From Scolecobasidium constrictum UM 578 (Eukaryota; Ascomycota; Dothideomycetes; Venturiales; Sympoventuriaceae), in contig AZYM01000209.1 of assembly GCA_000611715.1 (NCBI GenBank), positions 203,150 through 267,149 on the forward strand: a stretch of 64,000 bases of DNA. Direction: 5' to 3'. This document shows positions 9,872-20,825 of this stretch, one piece after another. Made by a program: the position numbers and the translations under genes. The notes beneath the pieces were generated by a model. The model worked only from the letters and a program-made list of their open reading frames with translations, was not told where the DNA came from and did not search any database. Positions within the stretch are counted from its first letter, which is position 1, and each line of letters opens with the position of its first letter.

Positions 9872-10341
9872 GGCTCATTACCTGCATTTGCGCGAGTCCA
9901 TGTCCTATGAAATGATTGCCCCCTTCGTGAAAAGGCTGGTTCGCGTACACGATTTCTGTGAGGAACGTAGCTTCGAGCTCACCGTCCATGAGGGAAGCCA
10001 AGCCCGGACGCAGGGTCCGCCGCACCGACCGGGTCATGCGCTAAATTTAGGGCATCGTAGCTGTTGGGTTTTAGTGGGGTACCCGTGGTCAATGGCGGCA
10101 TGGGTGAAGAAGCAGAGCACAATTGATTTACTCTTCAAGTGTTTATGTTGGGAGGCATACGGACCCAGGGACATTAATTGCAGAGTATCAATAGTACATT
10201 CGTATGATAAATACTGAAGCTCCATGGCAAGCCAGCCTGAAGTGGTATCAAAAGTGTCCACACCGAACACCAGACTAGTATTTCCCAGTGTTCTCATGAA
10301 CACTAACGCCTTGCTCAAACCAATTTCAAATAAAGTAGGCC
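9872..10341. other. Intergenic
   Basis: Upstream region of RIC1 and 3' flank of the PPPDE gene. Frames here are shadows of RIC1 or short. I see nothing else. Confidence 0.5.
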
Positions 10342-11258
10342 TCACCTCCTTATCCGTGGTAAAGGTGCCCTTTCAGCTGGAGGCACATTACCTCCGCCAG
10401 CGTCTTTCAACTTGACTAGCCTAGGGGGCTCGTCATCCGAATCAGTATATCTTGAGCGCATTGCTCTTGAGCTCTCAGCACTGCTCATGCTCCCTCTTCC
10501 CATGCGTTCGACTTCATTGCTCCATTCCTCCTCTTCAGCAGCAGACGCCTTACTAGCCTGTCTTCTATCCCGTTCCCTCCGCATCATGCGACTTCTCTCA
10601 TCATAGTCTTCACTCTCTTCATCATCCAGCAATTCGCCATCCACATCTTCATATTCGGGAGGTGTGATCCAATCTCTTGGGACCACGCAAGGCAATGCAA
10701 CACCGATGCCTGCTGCTCGATTCAGCCATTTCGGCGCAGGTCGCCCCGTAAGTCTTTGCACCAGGTATGATGTGAAGTGGTTGCAATTCTTGGTGAGGAG
10801 GTTGTAGGCTGTGCCTTGGAAGGCTTCTGACGCCTCATGTATTACTTCTTCAAGCTCGGCGCGATTTCGTAGGGTGAAGCCTTGGAGGATCTCTATTCTG
10901 AATGTGCCGCCTGGTGGTAGTTGTTTGGGTCTATCCTATCGTCAGTGCCGTGCAGCTAGAGATCCGTAGTGGCTCCATACTTGGTGTAGTATACTCCCGT
11001 CAACCCTCTCCTATCATGCCCACCATACGCATACTCCCGATCACCAATCACAACACCAGAATGCAACAGTCCTGATCCGATGGTCCACAGAATTGTAGAC
11101 AGCTTCCCCGGAGGCAGCAGATCATACACATTGATCTTGATCTCCGTCTTCCGCGCCGTCAATTGCGCGTGGTGGCTATTCGTCCTCGGAAGCGGAAACC
11201 CGCATGTCGAGTCCTTCGCCGAGTCCTTTGACGCCTCGGATGACGTCCGCGAAGGCAT
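10342..11258 (-). CDS. PPPDE-domain desumoylating isopeptidase
   Basis: Spliced CDS of 288 residues: exons 11258-10981 and 10930-10342, with a 50-nt intron splitting a Lys codon. The PPPDE fold is a permuted papain-like cysteine peptidase; relatives (DeSI) remove SUMO or ubiquitin. Exon 1 has INVYDLLPPGKLSTILWTIG and LLHSGVVIGDREYAYGG, with the catalytic His in LHSG. Exon 2 starts PKQLPPGGTFRIEIL and has TKNCNHFTSYL with the catalytic Cys, then LTGRPAPKWLNRAAGIG. The C-terminal ~120 residues are acidic, then Arg/Ser-rich and probably disordered. The ATG at 11258 gives a 40-residue leader (MPSRTSSEASKDS); an upstream frame (to 11499) overlaps it in another phase, so an extra 5' exon cannot be excluded. 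Confidence 0.9.
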
Positions 11259-11941
11259 ACTCGTGCGTCAGAACCGTTTCTGTACGCGGTCGTGTGCTCG
11301 CTGCACGTCTGAGTGGGTCCGTTCGCGATGATATGCGGGGAGGAGCGCGGTCCGTGTACGACAGTCGCGGATCTGGAGTATTATGACTCGCGGTCGCGTT
11401 TGCGGTCTCGTGTGTGATCAATGACGGTTTTGAATGTTCTAAGCATGACTCTTCAGTTCCACGTAGCTTTCTCTTAGGAGAAGAGAGGGTCAAAGTCAAT
11501 TCGCGTCGCTGCCGTTGAAAGTGGACCCTTTCCTCGAGCAGTAGCCGCCCCGGAGCCAGTCCAGATCAGCCCTGGTCCGTGCCTCAGATCTCTCAGGTAG
11601 ATCGGGGAATTGCACATGGTCGCTCCTTCTTTTCCTTCATCACAATTTCAGAAACATCCACTGCGACAAGTCACTCTGTCTGTGAATCTATTGGACGGAA
11701 CACGCGGACGAAGCATCATACGAATTCACAATTGAGTCGTCCGCGAAGATACTGTGTGACACTGAGACACGGTCATGAGAGACATAAGCTCTGGCACAAC
11801 AAGACCTCATCTGAGCATATTCGCTTGATAACCTTGGACCTGTCATCTTTTGGTTGGACCTTATCAGACATCGTTGGAGCCTTCTGGAACTCTCCTCTGA
11901 ATCAAAAGACTTAAGAGCGTATATTGCATCTAGCCTGATTG
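11259..11941. other. Intergenic
   Basis: Upstream of the PPPDE gene and downstream of the F-box-like gene. Short frames on both strands overlap one another and show no domain. No supported gene. Confidence 0.5.
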
Positions 11942-13093
11942 TCAATATTCGTCATGGTAATGGATTCCTCTCCAAATGCTCGACAGCTCCTCTTCCTCCA
12001 GTTCGGCCAGCGCAAGAGCGGCACGTCGACTTGAGCTGACTACGTCTACATCAGAGCTTTGTCCGAAGATCTCTCTGGCGGTCACAGATAGGACCTCGTA
12101 CTTGAAGTCACCTTTCAGCGCCATGCCGGTGGTGTCAACAGCTTGCGGCATGATATCCTTGTCTGAAAGCTCCAGCACGAAACCAGCCTCCGATGCTGTA
12201 TCATTCTTGCTCAGCTGCCTGTTGCGTGCCCTGCGTACCTTCTGCTCGGCATAGTGAAGCCCTTCCGCAGCATGGATCAAGTCATTGCCTCTGAAGCGAT
12301 CCGCTCTGATCTTGCGATCTCTTCGTAGGAATCGAACAACTTCAGCATCCAAGACCTCATATTGATCAGCAGCCAACTGCGCGCAGGACAATAGAACGAG
12401 CCTCTTGCCGGAATCGACTATCTCAAACTTGAACACTGGCTTGGCTCTGGTCTTTAGAGCGCGGCCACTGCACTCGACGTCCAAAAAGAGGCAGAATGAT
12501 CGCATGTTCGCAACGACAGCGGCATCTTGCTGGTCTGACCATAGCTTGCGGATACCTCTCCAACCCTGCTCGCTTACAGCCTCGAATGCAATCTCCTGTC
12601 TGCGAAATGATTGCATTATTTCCTGCCTGGCCTGCCTGCACAAGAGTCTCATCGTTCTCAGACCGGGCATATCGTTTGAAACCACATCACCATACCTCGT
12701 GTGCCGAGTCACCGACCGCACATTATGTAACCGAATCGACTTGCTGTGTTCGACGTGCGTATAATGGACAAATGGCCGACGATAGCCTGGCGTGTATAGA
12801 ATCTCTGCGACATTGGTGTGTAGGCTGTCGCGACACCGTACCTCACACCCATTGACATTGATTCCAGTGAACGCAAGAACTTCCTCGTAAATCTGGTCTC
12901 GCAGTTCCCTGGGTATCTCAAGCAGCTGAAAGACTCCCTTCCGGATAAAGGGTGATGGGGGCTCGTGTGATCGACTTTCTGGAGGTTCCGGTGGTCGTTG
13001 CGATGTTTTGATCTCGCTGTGTAGTACATAGACCATGGTCATGGTCAGGAGCACATGGCCGGCCTGGCTAAGGAACTGAACAGATAATGCCAT
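11942..13093 (-). CDS. F-box-like fungal protein of unknown function
   Basis: A single-exon frame of 383 residues from ATG 13093 (a longer open frame exists but has no upstream ATG; ATGs at 13042 and 13036 are alternatives). FQLLEIPRELRDQIYEEVLAF, about 55 residues in, is the short helical motif seen at the start of many F-box-like and 2EXR-like proteins of Pezizomycotina. The rest (CRQARQEIMQSF; MRSFCLFLDVEC) fits that expanded family, whose members are thought to recruit substrates to SCF ubiquitin ligases. The N-terminal ~25 residues are hydrophobic, perhaps because a later ATG is used. Exact function unknown. Confidence 0.75.
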   Translation of the reverse strand: MALSVQFLSQAGHVLLTMTMVYVLHSEIKTSQRPPEPPESRSHEPPSPFIRKGVFQLLEIPRELRDQIYEEVLAFTGINVNGCEVRCRDSLHTNVAEILYTPGYRRPFVHYTHVEHSKSIRLHNVRSVTRHTRYGDVVSNDMPGLRTMRLLCRQARQEIMQSFRRQEIAFEAVSEQGWRGIRKLWSDQQDAAVVANMRSFCLFLDVECSGRALKTRAKPVFKFEIVDSGKRLVLLSCAQLAADQYEVLDAEVVRFLRRDRKIRADRFRGNDLIHAAEGLHYAEQKVRRARNRQLSKNDTASEAGFVLELSDKDIMPQAVDTTGMALKGDFKYEVLSVTAREIFGQSSDVDVVSSSRRAALALAELEEEELSSIWRGIHYHDEY

Positions 13094-13427
13094 CAAGCTG
13101 AAACTGATCTCGAACACTGAACAGCAGTCAAAGGTCGAGAAAGCTTGTCGAATAAATGCAGCATGGCTGTCAGGCAACCACTTTTCGCACCACCCCTTGC
13201 CAGGATCTCACAACACACGATCGTCATTTCGATAGCTTTCAATAGCTTTTAATTGTTTTAAGACCCTGTTGCCCGTCCATGACTTTATGCTCCAATATGC
13301 CGGATCCAGTCCTGAACAGGGCATTGCAAAAGCAGTTTAAGTAAGTTGAACAACAGTATATTTACAATGGCTTCCTCAATATATTTATACAACATCGATG
13401 TACATCCCGCTGACCAAGGACATAGAC
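13094..13427. other. Intergenic
   Basis: Upstream region of the F-box-like gene and 3' flank of the prolyl-tRNA synthetase gene. No gene seen. Confidence 0.5.
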
Positions 13428-15803
13428 TCAATTCGACTTCGCCTCGTTCGCTGGAGGCGTCTTCTGCTGCTCCAGCTCCAATTCTTTCTCTTTGTCTTGG
13501 AGCGCAAAGAGTCGTTCTAGCAATTGCACCTTCTCCAGGAGGTGCTCGCGCGAAAGAGTACTATGACCAGCAGAGTGGCTTGCGGCAGGCTCCTCATGCT
13601 TGTCAATTGGAATGCTCCGAGAGCCTTTCGATCGAGAATGATCCTTTTTTCCAGCGCGGGCCAGCGGCGGCTTGGAACTCTCTGACTTTGCGTTGAGAAG
13701 ATTAGCAGGCAGCCAGGAGTCCTCGGGCGTTGATGCTTTCTTTGAAGTGGCTGCCATTATGGTAGGCTGCTTGCGGATGGCGTTGCGTACCTTCGGCGTG
13801 ATTTGCGTATGGATATATCTGACGTGCATCTCGTGAGACTGCTTGCGATCTGGTGTCTGCTTGCGCGTTGGAAGGTTCTCTTCTTCTCCTTTGCGGACTT
13901 GAGCCTCGGCGCCCGCCTCAGCGTCACTGGTCTTAAGTTTTTCCAGACGGTACGCTTCGATCATGGCCCGCTTCACAGGATTTGCCCTGGCAGCTTTCAT
14001 CTCCTCGTTCCATGCTTCCTCACTGGTCTTCCAGATATTGAGACGCCCTTTTTGATCAACAATTGTTTCAGGATCGAGCCAGTTCAGGGTTGCCATGACA
14101 GCCTTCACCAGATACCGGCACGATTGATCCAATGACGGATTGCTGCGACATTTGATCTCGTACTCGCCTTTTTCGGTCCACGTCCGACCAAGCACAATTG
14201 TCAAGGGGTAGCCCACGAGCTCAGCATCTTTCAGCTTCCAACCGAGTGATTTGTTCCCTCTATCATCAACCCAGACGGGCAGACCGAAGTGGCCAGTGCC
14301 GACCGATCGCTTAATGTGCGACAAGGAATTGACCACATACTGTAGCCCAGGCGTCTTTGAGCCATCCCCATCAACAATGAGCATGATGCCAACCGGTGAC
14401 ATATTCAGTGGCCATCGAATGCCCTTATCGTCAGCGAAGTGCGACGCAGCAGCGCCAATGAGGCGCGATAGCCCGATACCATGGCAGCCCATTTGCAATG
14501 GCACGCGTTGACTCTTCGTCGCGTTTGTAGATTTGTCTGCTTTAGCCTCCTCGCTTTGAACCACGGCTTGATTTGCTGGGGCTGCCACGGGGACCTCGAC
14601 CATTGCATTCAGAGGCTCGCTGTATCGAGTGCCGAGATGAAATGTATGCCCGACTTCGATGGCATTATGCGTCGTCATGGTTTTGCTCGAGCATTGTGGA
14701 CAGCTGTGGTCCTCGATGGGCGTACTAGCCGCTTTACTTGTCACCTCTTCATTTTCTGCGAAGCCACACGACTGGCAGATGTGCAGCGTGTCTTCGCCGG
14801 ATTTCGATAGGATGTGAAACTCATGGCTCAAGTCTCCGCCCATATCTCCAGACGAAGCCTTTGCTTCAACCACCGGCAGACCTAAACGTTTGAAAAACAT
14901 CCGGTAGACCTGGCGAACTTTGTTGTAAGTCTCCATAGCAGCTTCTTCGCTGATGTCGAATGTGTACATGTCCTTCATCAAGAATTCCTTGGTTCTCAGG
15001 AGGCCGTGCCGTGGACGTAACTCATCTCTATACTTTCGGCCTGCTCTCTGTTAGCAACTACACTGCGTGAGAGAGCTTAATCAACATGCCGACTTGGAAA
15101 AGCCGAAGGGGAAAATCTTTGTATGACTTTGCATCATTGGCAACGAGCGTAGTGATCTCCTCCTCATGAGTTGGAGAGAGGATGAGATTCGAGTCTTTTC
15201 GATCGCGAATCATCAAGAACTACATCACGTTCAGCCGTGATATGTGCTTTCACCGGATGTGACAAACCTGATGCTCGACCTCGCTCAAGGGCTTCTCACC
15301 AATGCGCCCACTTCTTCGCCATAACTCCTCGCTCGACAGTGCCGACAGAGACACTTTTGAGGCCCCTGTACGATGTTAGTGTTGATGAAAGCCAGATCTG
15401 CTTTCCACAATCTACCTAGATATCGTTCCAGATGCCAGCTGAGCTTCCCCTCGAGATCATTCTGTAACTTCTGCGCTAAAGGCAATAGATGATAAATGCC
15501 TGAGTGCGCCTGGCGGATGAAGCCCGCCTTCACGAGAAGGGCTGTCGCATCATCTTTGCAAATGATCAGTGATGATTTATTGGAACTTGACATGATCATA
15601 CCTTGCTTGCCATCGAGAGAAGATGTCACGCCTCCTGTAGGAATCCAAAACCTACTCAGACCATGCTCCCGCCAGGCTTCACTCTTCACAGCATGATCTA
15701 GTCCGGCCGCAGAAAAGAGTTGGCGTCTGCTCCCTGGTGATAATTGTCTACCGATGCCAGTGCTTGCCCATCGAAGCTTGGCATGGACTGAACGATGCAG
15801 CAT
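13428..15803 (-). CDS. Mitochondrial prolyl-tRNA synthetase with C-terminal extension
   Basis: Spliced CDS of 742 residues: exons 15803-15416, 15365-15268, 15219-15090 and 15040-13428. It charges mitochondrial tRNA(Pro). The N-terminus (MLHRSVHAKLRWAST...SRRQLF) is a basic targeting peptide. Junctions restore LERYLGASKVSLSALSSEEL, EHQFLMIRDRKDSNLILSPTHEEE and FQVGRKYRDELRPRHGLLR; the last includes class II motif 2. Motif 3 is CHGIGLSRLIGAA. The bacterial-type anticodon domain ends near residue 530. The third intron (15089-15041) seems to use a GC donor (GCATGT) since no GT site keeps QVGRKYRDE. About 200 extra residues follow, ending in a coiled coil (LLEKVQLLERLFALQDKEKE); see findings for a possible fused gene starting at 13757. 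Confidence 0.92.
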
Positions 15804-16034
15804 CGAATAACGCAATTCGATGATGTGCAGAGATCAATTTGATGGAATATTGAGCAATTGCAAGTGGAAGATCTGACCTTCACGATGGACCTCCCATGAG
15901 ACCCCAGCAGCACCCGCTGTGATTGGCTCGGAGGGCATCTTAGCGGACCCCGGTCCGTCTTGCTTCCTCAGAAAAAAAATATGCACGCTTGAAGAACGCT
16001 TCAATATTTGCGAACTGATCGTTGGACCGGCGTC
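15804..16034. promoter_or_regulatory. Shared promoter of mito-ProRS and MAK21
   Basis: 231 bp between two divergent start codons. An A-run (AAAAAAAA) lies at about 15971-15979, before the MAK21 ATG. No defined site is recognised. Confidence 0.5.
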
Positions 16035-18836
16035 ATGGGCAAGAAGAGGCAGGCTGTGGATGGCCAGGCCGAACGCAAAAAGCACAAGAAGCAGAAGAAA
16101 GAGGATCGAGGCAATGGCGCAGTCCAAGAACCAAAACCGCGAGAAGATTGGGTACAAATTCCTTCTGGAGAACGAGTTAGCAGTACTGACGGAGCACAGA
16201 GAGTCTTTGAGCCTCGACCGGACTGGCATGCCGCGGAATTACCAGCACTTCCCACGACAGATAGACCCAAAGCATTGAACACTTCAGCGGTACAAGCGCT
16301 CCAGGACCATGCGACAACTTTGCTCGAGCAAGAGAGCATACGCTATGCCGCTGCGAACTCGGAAAAGAACTCGGAGAAGAAGTTCATGAAGGAGCTCATG
16401 AACTCAGGTACGCTGGAGGACAAGGTATCAGCCTTGACTCTTGTCGTTCAAGAATCACCATTGCACAACCAGAAGGCATTTGAGAGTCTGTTGGGTCTGG
16501 CGCAGAAGAAGAGCCGCAATCAGGCTATCATGGCCTTGGGCGCACTCAAAGATCTGCTCGGAGCTGGTGTGGTGTTACCGCCTGAACGCAAGCTGAAGCC
16601 GTTTGCGCGTCAACCTGGTTTACTTGCTGCATTATCAGGCAAAAACGCGACATGGAAAGAGGGTGACAGACTGCCCGGAGGGATACAGGGAGTGCATTTG
16701 GTAACCTGGGCGTACGAAGATTGGCTGAAGAAGACGTATTTTGAGGTTCTGAAAGCTTTAGAGAGTTGGGCCAACGACGAGGTCGAATACGCCCGCACTC
16801 GAGCGATCACGTACATCTGGGAATTGCTGAAAGAGAAGCCTGAGCAGGAGGACAACCTTCTGCGACTACTGGTGAACAAGCTCGGAGACACGGAGAAGAA
16901 GGTCGCATCACGAGCGTCGCATTTGCTCCTGCAGCTTATGATTGCACATCCTGCCATGAAAGCCATCGTTATTGGGGCCATCGAGTCAGATCTGCTCTTC
17001 AAGCCTGGACAAAGCCCAAACGCAAAGTACTACGCCATAATTACCCTGAATCAGACCGTGCTCAGCATGAAGGACCAAGAGGTGGCAGTCAAGCTTTTGG
17101 ACATATACTTCAGTATCTTCGTGGGCCTTCTCAAAGATGACAAGCCCAAGCAAGAGGGAGAGACAGTCGATGGTAACAAGCAAGGCGGTGGAGGCAAAGC
17201 TGGCAAGAAGGCACGTCAGAAGCAGAAGCAAAAAGAAGCTGCAGCAGAGCAGGAAATTCAGCTACGTGAAAGGATTATCGCGCAGATTCTCACTGGTGTG
17301 AATCGAGCATATCCTTTTGCTGATGCTTCGAGTAAGACCGTCGAGGCGCATCTTGACACTCTATACAGAGTGACGCACTCCTCAAACTTCAACACCGGCG
17401 TTCAGGCACTCCTTCTGATCCAGCAGATCTCGTCCTCGAAGCAACAGGCGTCAGATCGATACTACCGCACACTGTACGAGTCGCTCCTCGACCCACGCCT
17501 ACTCAATTCGTCCAAGCAGATCATGTACCTGAATCTGCTGTACAAGTCGCTGAAAGCGGACATCAACGTCAAGCGGGTACAAGCGTTCATCAAGCGCCTC
17601 CTACAGATCATTACATTGCATGAACCGCCATTTGCATGTGGTGTGCTGTTCTTGATTTACGAGTTGCAAACAACATTCCCAGGGATCAAGACTATGCTCA
17701 CTGATCCTGAAGCATCCCATGAGGATGAGGAAGAGAGATTCGTTGACGCGCCAGAGGACGGCGAGGAGGCTCCCATGTTGGATGACCAGAAACCGGAACC
17801 CAGGAAGGATGCATACGATCCGCGTAAACGGGACCCAGAACATTCGAAAGCAGATCGCAGCTGCTTATGGGAGCTGATTCCACTGGTAGCGCACTATCAT
17901 CCTTCCGTCGCTCTGTTCGCGTCACGACTGCTACAGTCTGAGAAGTTCGACAAGCACAAGCCCGATCCATCCACCTTTACCCTTATCCACTTCCTCGACC
18001 GCTTCATCTATCGTAATGCTCGTACCAAGGCATCCGGCCTCAAAGGCAGCAGTCTCATGCAACCTCTTGCAGGCACCTCTGCTGCAGATCTGCTCTACAA
18101 GGATCGTGCCTCTGGACGCATGGAGGACACGATCAATAATGAGAGCTTCTGGTCGAAGAAGAGGGATGATGTGCGAGCCGATGAGGTCTTCTTCCATGAT
18201 TACTTCGAGAAGGCAGGGATGGCTCAGAAGAAGTCGCGTGCTGAGAAGAGAGCAGCGAAGGCTGAGGGTGCAGAGGATGCGGAGACAGATGATGAGGAAG
18301 AAGGCCAAATCTGGAAGGCACTTGTCGGTAGTAGGCCCGAGATCGAGGACGATGGCGCCGACTTTGACGATGATGATGAAGAAGACGAAGTCGATATTGC
18401 AGACTTCATGGATGATGAGGATGAGGAAGAAGCAGAAGGAGAAGCAAGCGATGACGAAGAAGATGGCGGTGTCGCGATCGACGGCATGGAGGGTGTGTCC
18501 TTCCATGGCTTTGACGAGGATGAAGAAGCAGAGGAACCCACGAAACCATCAAAGAAAGCCAAGAAAGAGAAGAAAGCCCCAGCCCAAGCAGATGTCTCTG
18601 ATGAAGAGGACTTTGACTTCGCTAATCTCGAAAGCGATGATGAAGATGCGTTCTTTGGCAGCGACGAAGAGCTGCCTGAGGAGGTTGTCATCCCAGAGAA
18701 GATGGTCGAGGACGTCAAGAAAGACCTATCAAGCAAAGACAAGCGCAAGAGGAAGAAGAGCATCAAGTCTTTGCCGGTCTTTGCAACAGCTGAAGATTAT
18801 GCTAAACTCATCGGCGATGATGACGATGATGCGTAA
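16035..18836 (+). CDS. MAK21: MAK21/NOC1 ribosome biogenesis factor
   Basis: A single exon of 933 residues from ATG 16035 (frame opens earlier without an ATG). Noc1/Mak21 pairs with Noc2 and acts in early 60S pre-ribosome maturation and export from the nucleolus. The N-terminus is a Lys-rich nuclear signal (MGKKRQAVDGQAERKKHKKQKK). Helical repeats fill residues ~100-420. The CBF/MAK21 domain follows: FIKRLLQIITLHEPPFACGVLFLIYEL and LWELIPLVAHYHPSVALFASRLL. From about residue 590 the protein has long Asp/Glu tracts mixed with Lys runs, typical of nucleolar proteins. These tracts make artificial long frames in the other phases. Confidence is high. Confidence 0.95.
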   Translation: MGKKRQAVDGQAERKKHKKQKKEDRGNGAVQEPKPREDWVQIPSGERVSSTDGAQRVFEPRPDWHAAELPALPTTDRPKALNTSAVQALQDHATTLLEQESIRYAAANSEKNSEKKFMKELMNSGTLEDKVSALTLVVQESPLHNQKAFESLLGLAQKKSRNQAIMALGALKDLLGAGVVLPPERKLKPFARQPGLLAALSGKNATWKEGDRLPGGIQGVHLVTWAYEDWLKKTYFEVLKALESWANDEVEYARTRAITYIWELLKEKPEQEDNLLRLLVNKLGDTEKKVASRASHLLLQLMIAHPAMKAIVIGAIESDLLFKPGQSPNAKYYAIITLNQTVLSMKDQEVAVKLLDIYFSIFVGLLKDDKPKQEGETVDGNKQGGGGKAGKKARQKQKQKEAAAEQEIQLRERIIAQILTGVNRAYPFADASSKTVEAHLDTLYRVTHSSNFNTGVQALLLIQQISSSKQQASDRYYRTLYESLLDPRLLNSSKQIMYLNLLYKSLKADINVKRVQAFIKRLLQIITLHEPPFACGVLFLIYELQTTFPGIKTMLTDPEASHEDEEERFVDAPEDGEEAPMLDDQKPEPRKDAYDPRKRDPEHSKADRSCLWELIPLVAHYHPSVALFASRLLQSEKFDKHKPDPSTFTLIHFLDRFIYRNARTKASGLKGSSLMQPLAGTSAADLLYKDRASGRMEDTINNESFWSKKRDDVRADEVFFHDYFEKAGMAQKKSRAEKRAAKAEGAEDAETDDEEEGQIWKALVGSRPEIEDDGADFDDDDEEDEVDIADFMDDEDEEEAEGEASDDEEDGGVAIDGMEGVSFHGFDEDEEAEEPTKPSKKAKKEKKAPAQADVSDEEDFDFANLESDDEDAFFGSDEELPEEVVIPEKMVEDVKKDLSSKDKRKRKKSIKSLPVFATAEDYAKLIGDDDDDA

Positions 18837-19032
18837 ATGGTTGAAGTATTGTCATTACAGAGATACCACTATGATACTGTATAAATGCATGAACATCAAC
18901 TTGCCACGAGTGAAAACATCCAGCTTCGTCCTGTATGCTAAATCATCCAACGCAACGAATGGGTATATAAATGAACGCAACAATCTGGTCCTCCGCTCGC
19001 ATATAGCTTTGTGTACTGACAGTCTTTACACT

Positions 19033-20268
19033 TCACATGGTCTCACGTCCAAGCTGGCTGAGATGACTTTGCAGCTCGCTTGGGTCCTCGAACACAGTCC
19101 ACGCCTCCCTGGGCACATCTTCGAAAGCTTTCTCGAACCTCTCCGGCGAGTTCTTTTGAGACTCGTTCATCGGCTCGACGTCATTCACCTTCCTGATCCA
19201 GATCGCACCGATCCAACCAGGGAACTGCCTATACATTTCGCCATATGCCTCTGGATCGCTCTGGGTGCTATCACCGATGCAGAGGAATTTGCGACCCGGC
19301 CAATTGGCCTGGATGCGCTTCATGCGATCTACTTTGTAGGCTTCGGTGCCCTGGGTGAGCGAAGTGAGGAAGCCGGCGAGGTTCATCCAGGACGCTTCGC
19401 GAAGAATGAGTGTCCCGTCTGGGAAGTGGTCGGAGCGGAATTGGCGCAGGAAGGGGTATAGGTTATACGGCGAGGCGGAAAGGTACCAGAACGGTGGGTT
19501 GTCAAGTGTGGCCTTGATCTGCTTGTAGAGCTCTGGCATGCCAGCGACAGGCGTCGGCTCTTCGACGAACGTTGTGGACAGGATGCCTAGCGGCGAGGCT
19601 GTCAAGGTCTTCTTGATCGTATCGTCGATGTCCGAGATGACAGCCCAGCCGGTCTGTGCCGCAAAAGTTGTAGTCAGTGGCGTCGCAGTCTTGATGCCGA
19701 CAGCGTTGCTGGTGATGGTCTCGCCGTCCTTGTGCTGGCCTCGAAGCGTGATGAAGTCGTTGCTGATGCCATCACGATCTCCAGGTCCCAGCTTGCGAAT
19801 ATCGTTCTTGTCGTTTCCAATCTGGACTTTGACGGTATGCGCAGGAAGGACGGTGTCGAGGAGCGGTCGTAGTCTCTTCGCCAACGTCTCCTTCGCAGCC
19901 TCATCCTCTGCAATACCCAAGACGGACGCGATGCTAGCCACAGCCTCGCTCTCATCTTGCCCGCTCTTCTTCACGAAGAAGCTCGAAACAATTTCTGCCT
20001 TCCATGGTCCACCTTCCTGCTCTTGCCATGCGGTGTTGTCGAACAACCACACGACATGCTCATTCGCATCCACTGGATGTGTCCAAGGATTGCTCTTGCC
20101 CAGATAGCTGGTGATGTTGTCCACGAAGGTGGACTTGCGCTTCGTTCCTATAGCAGGCATCTTGCTCTCGATCTCGTTGAAACCGCAGGCTTTGCGAAAA
20201 GCCTTCTCATCTGGCGTCTCCTGCCATTTTTGCTTCCCACCATGATATGCGCCCTCCATGGTCGGCAT
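19033..20268 (-). CDS. APP1: APP1-type phosphatidate phosphatase (DUF2183)
   Basis: A single exon of 411 residues from ATG 20268 (next ATG 20259). The conserved domain has the HAD-type motif DIDDT (residues ~213-217, after GWAVIS), FWYLSASPYNLYPFL, GTLILREASW and KFLCIGDSTQSDPEAYG, as in yeast App1. App1 is an Mg-dependent phosphatidate phosphatase linked to actin patches and endocytosis. Proline-rich tails of yeast App1 are absent, so this is a shorter fungal version. There is no signal peptide. An upstream exon cannot be excluded because the first residues (MPTMEGAYHGGKQKW) are weakly conserved. Catalytic residues appear intact. Confidence 0.88.
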   Translation of the reverse strand: MPTMEGAYHGGKQKWQETPDEKAFRKACGFNEIESKMPAIGTKRKSTFVDNITSYLGKSNPWTHPVDANEHVVWLFDNTAWQEQEGGPWKAEIVSSFFVKKSGQDESEAVASIASVLGIAEDEAAKETLAKRLRPLLDTVLPAHTVKVQIGNDKNDIRKLGPGDRDGISNDFITLRGQHKDGETITSNAVGIKTATPLTTTFAAQTGWAVISDIDDTIKKTLTASPLGILSTTFVEEPTPVAGMPELYKQIKATLDNPPFWYLSASPYNLYPFLRQFRSDHFPDGTLILREASWMNLAGFLTSLTQGTEAYKVDRMKRIQANWPGRKFLCIGDSTQSDPEAYGEMYRQFPGWIGAIWIRKVNDVEPMNESQKNSPERFEKAFEDVPREAWTVFEDPSELQSHLSQLGRETM

Positions 20269-20825
20269 CGTGGACACGAGGATACGCAACGTGATCTGTG
20301 TATACGTGAAGAAAGAAAAGGCAGACTCAGGTGCCTAATACAGCCTCAAAGGTCGAGTCACGCAGTAAGTCAGTGGGCAGGCAAAAGTATGGAACAGACT
20401 CGTCTTATGATTCTGGTCGCAGGCGGACGACAGCACGTTTGTATTGCCCAGAGGCACTGTGCGACGTGCGCATTAGTAGCATCATAGCGGAGAAGGCTGC
20501 TGCATGCGCAGCCATAGCGTAAGAATAGCGCGTGCCTCTAGTAAGCTGTGCCTGATGCGTACGGTGTGAGAAGTTGTAATCGTGCAGCTTGGGCGTGCTC
20601 GCAAGGTGACGCGTGTGGAGCATGTCTTGCCGATCCCCAGTCATCGGATCGACGCCGAGGCTTGGGCTCTAAGCCTCATTGGTCACACTCCAATTACTTG
20701 GAGGCTGAGATGAGAAAGAGGTCACGAGATCGAGAGCATTTGTGATCGAAGAAATAAATATGGCAAAGTACCAAAGATTCGTCAAATATTCCGGAACATC
20801 TCACAGCCTTTGTGTTCTAATTATG
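20269..20825. other. Intergenic
   Basis: Upstream of APP1 and downstream of the aldolase gene. No gene or clear repeat seen. Confidence 0.5.

Noticed and set aside
9378..10217. 279-codon plus-strand frame
   Set aside because: Antisense to the RIC1 N-terminal half; no domain.
18224..18766. Ser-rich minus-strand frame
   Set aside because: It is the reverse complement of Asp/Glu codon runs in MAK21.
18016..19461. 481-codon plus-strand frame overlapping MAK21 and APP1
   Set aside because: It is a shifted reading of MAK21's acidic repeats (Arg/Met/Lys-rich nonsense) and then runs antisense through APP1. MAK21 in the other phase has clear domains.
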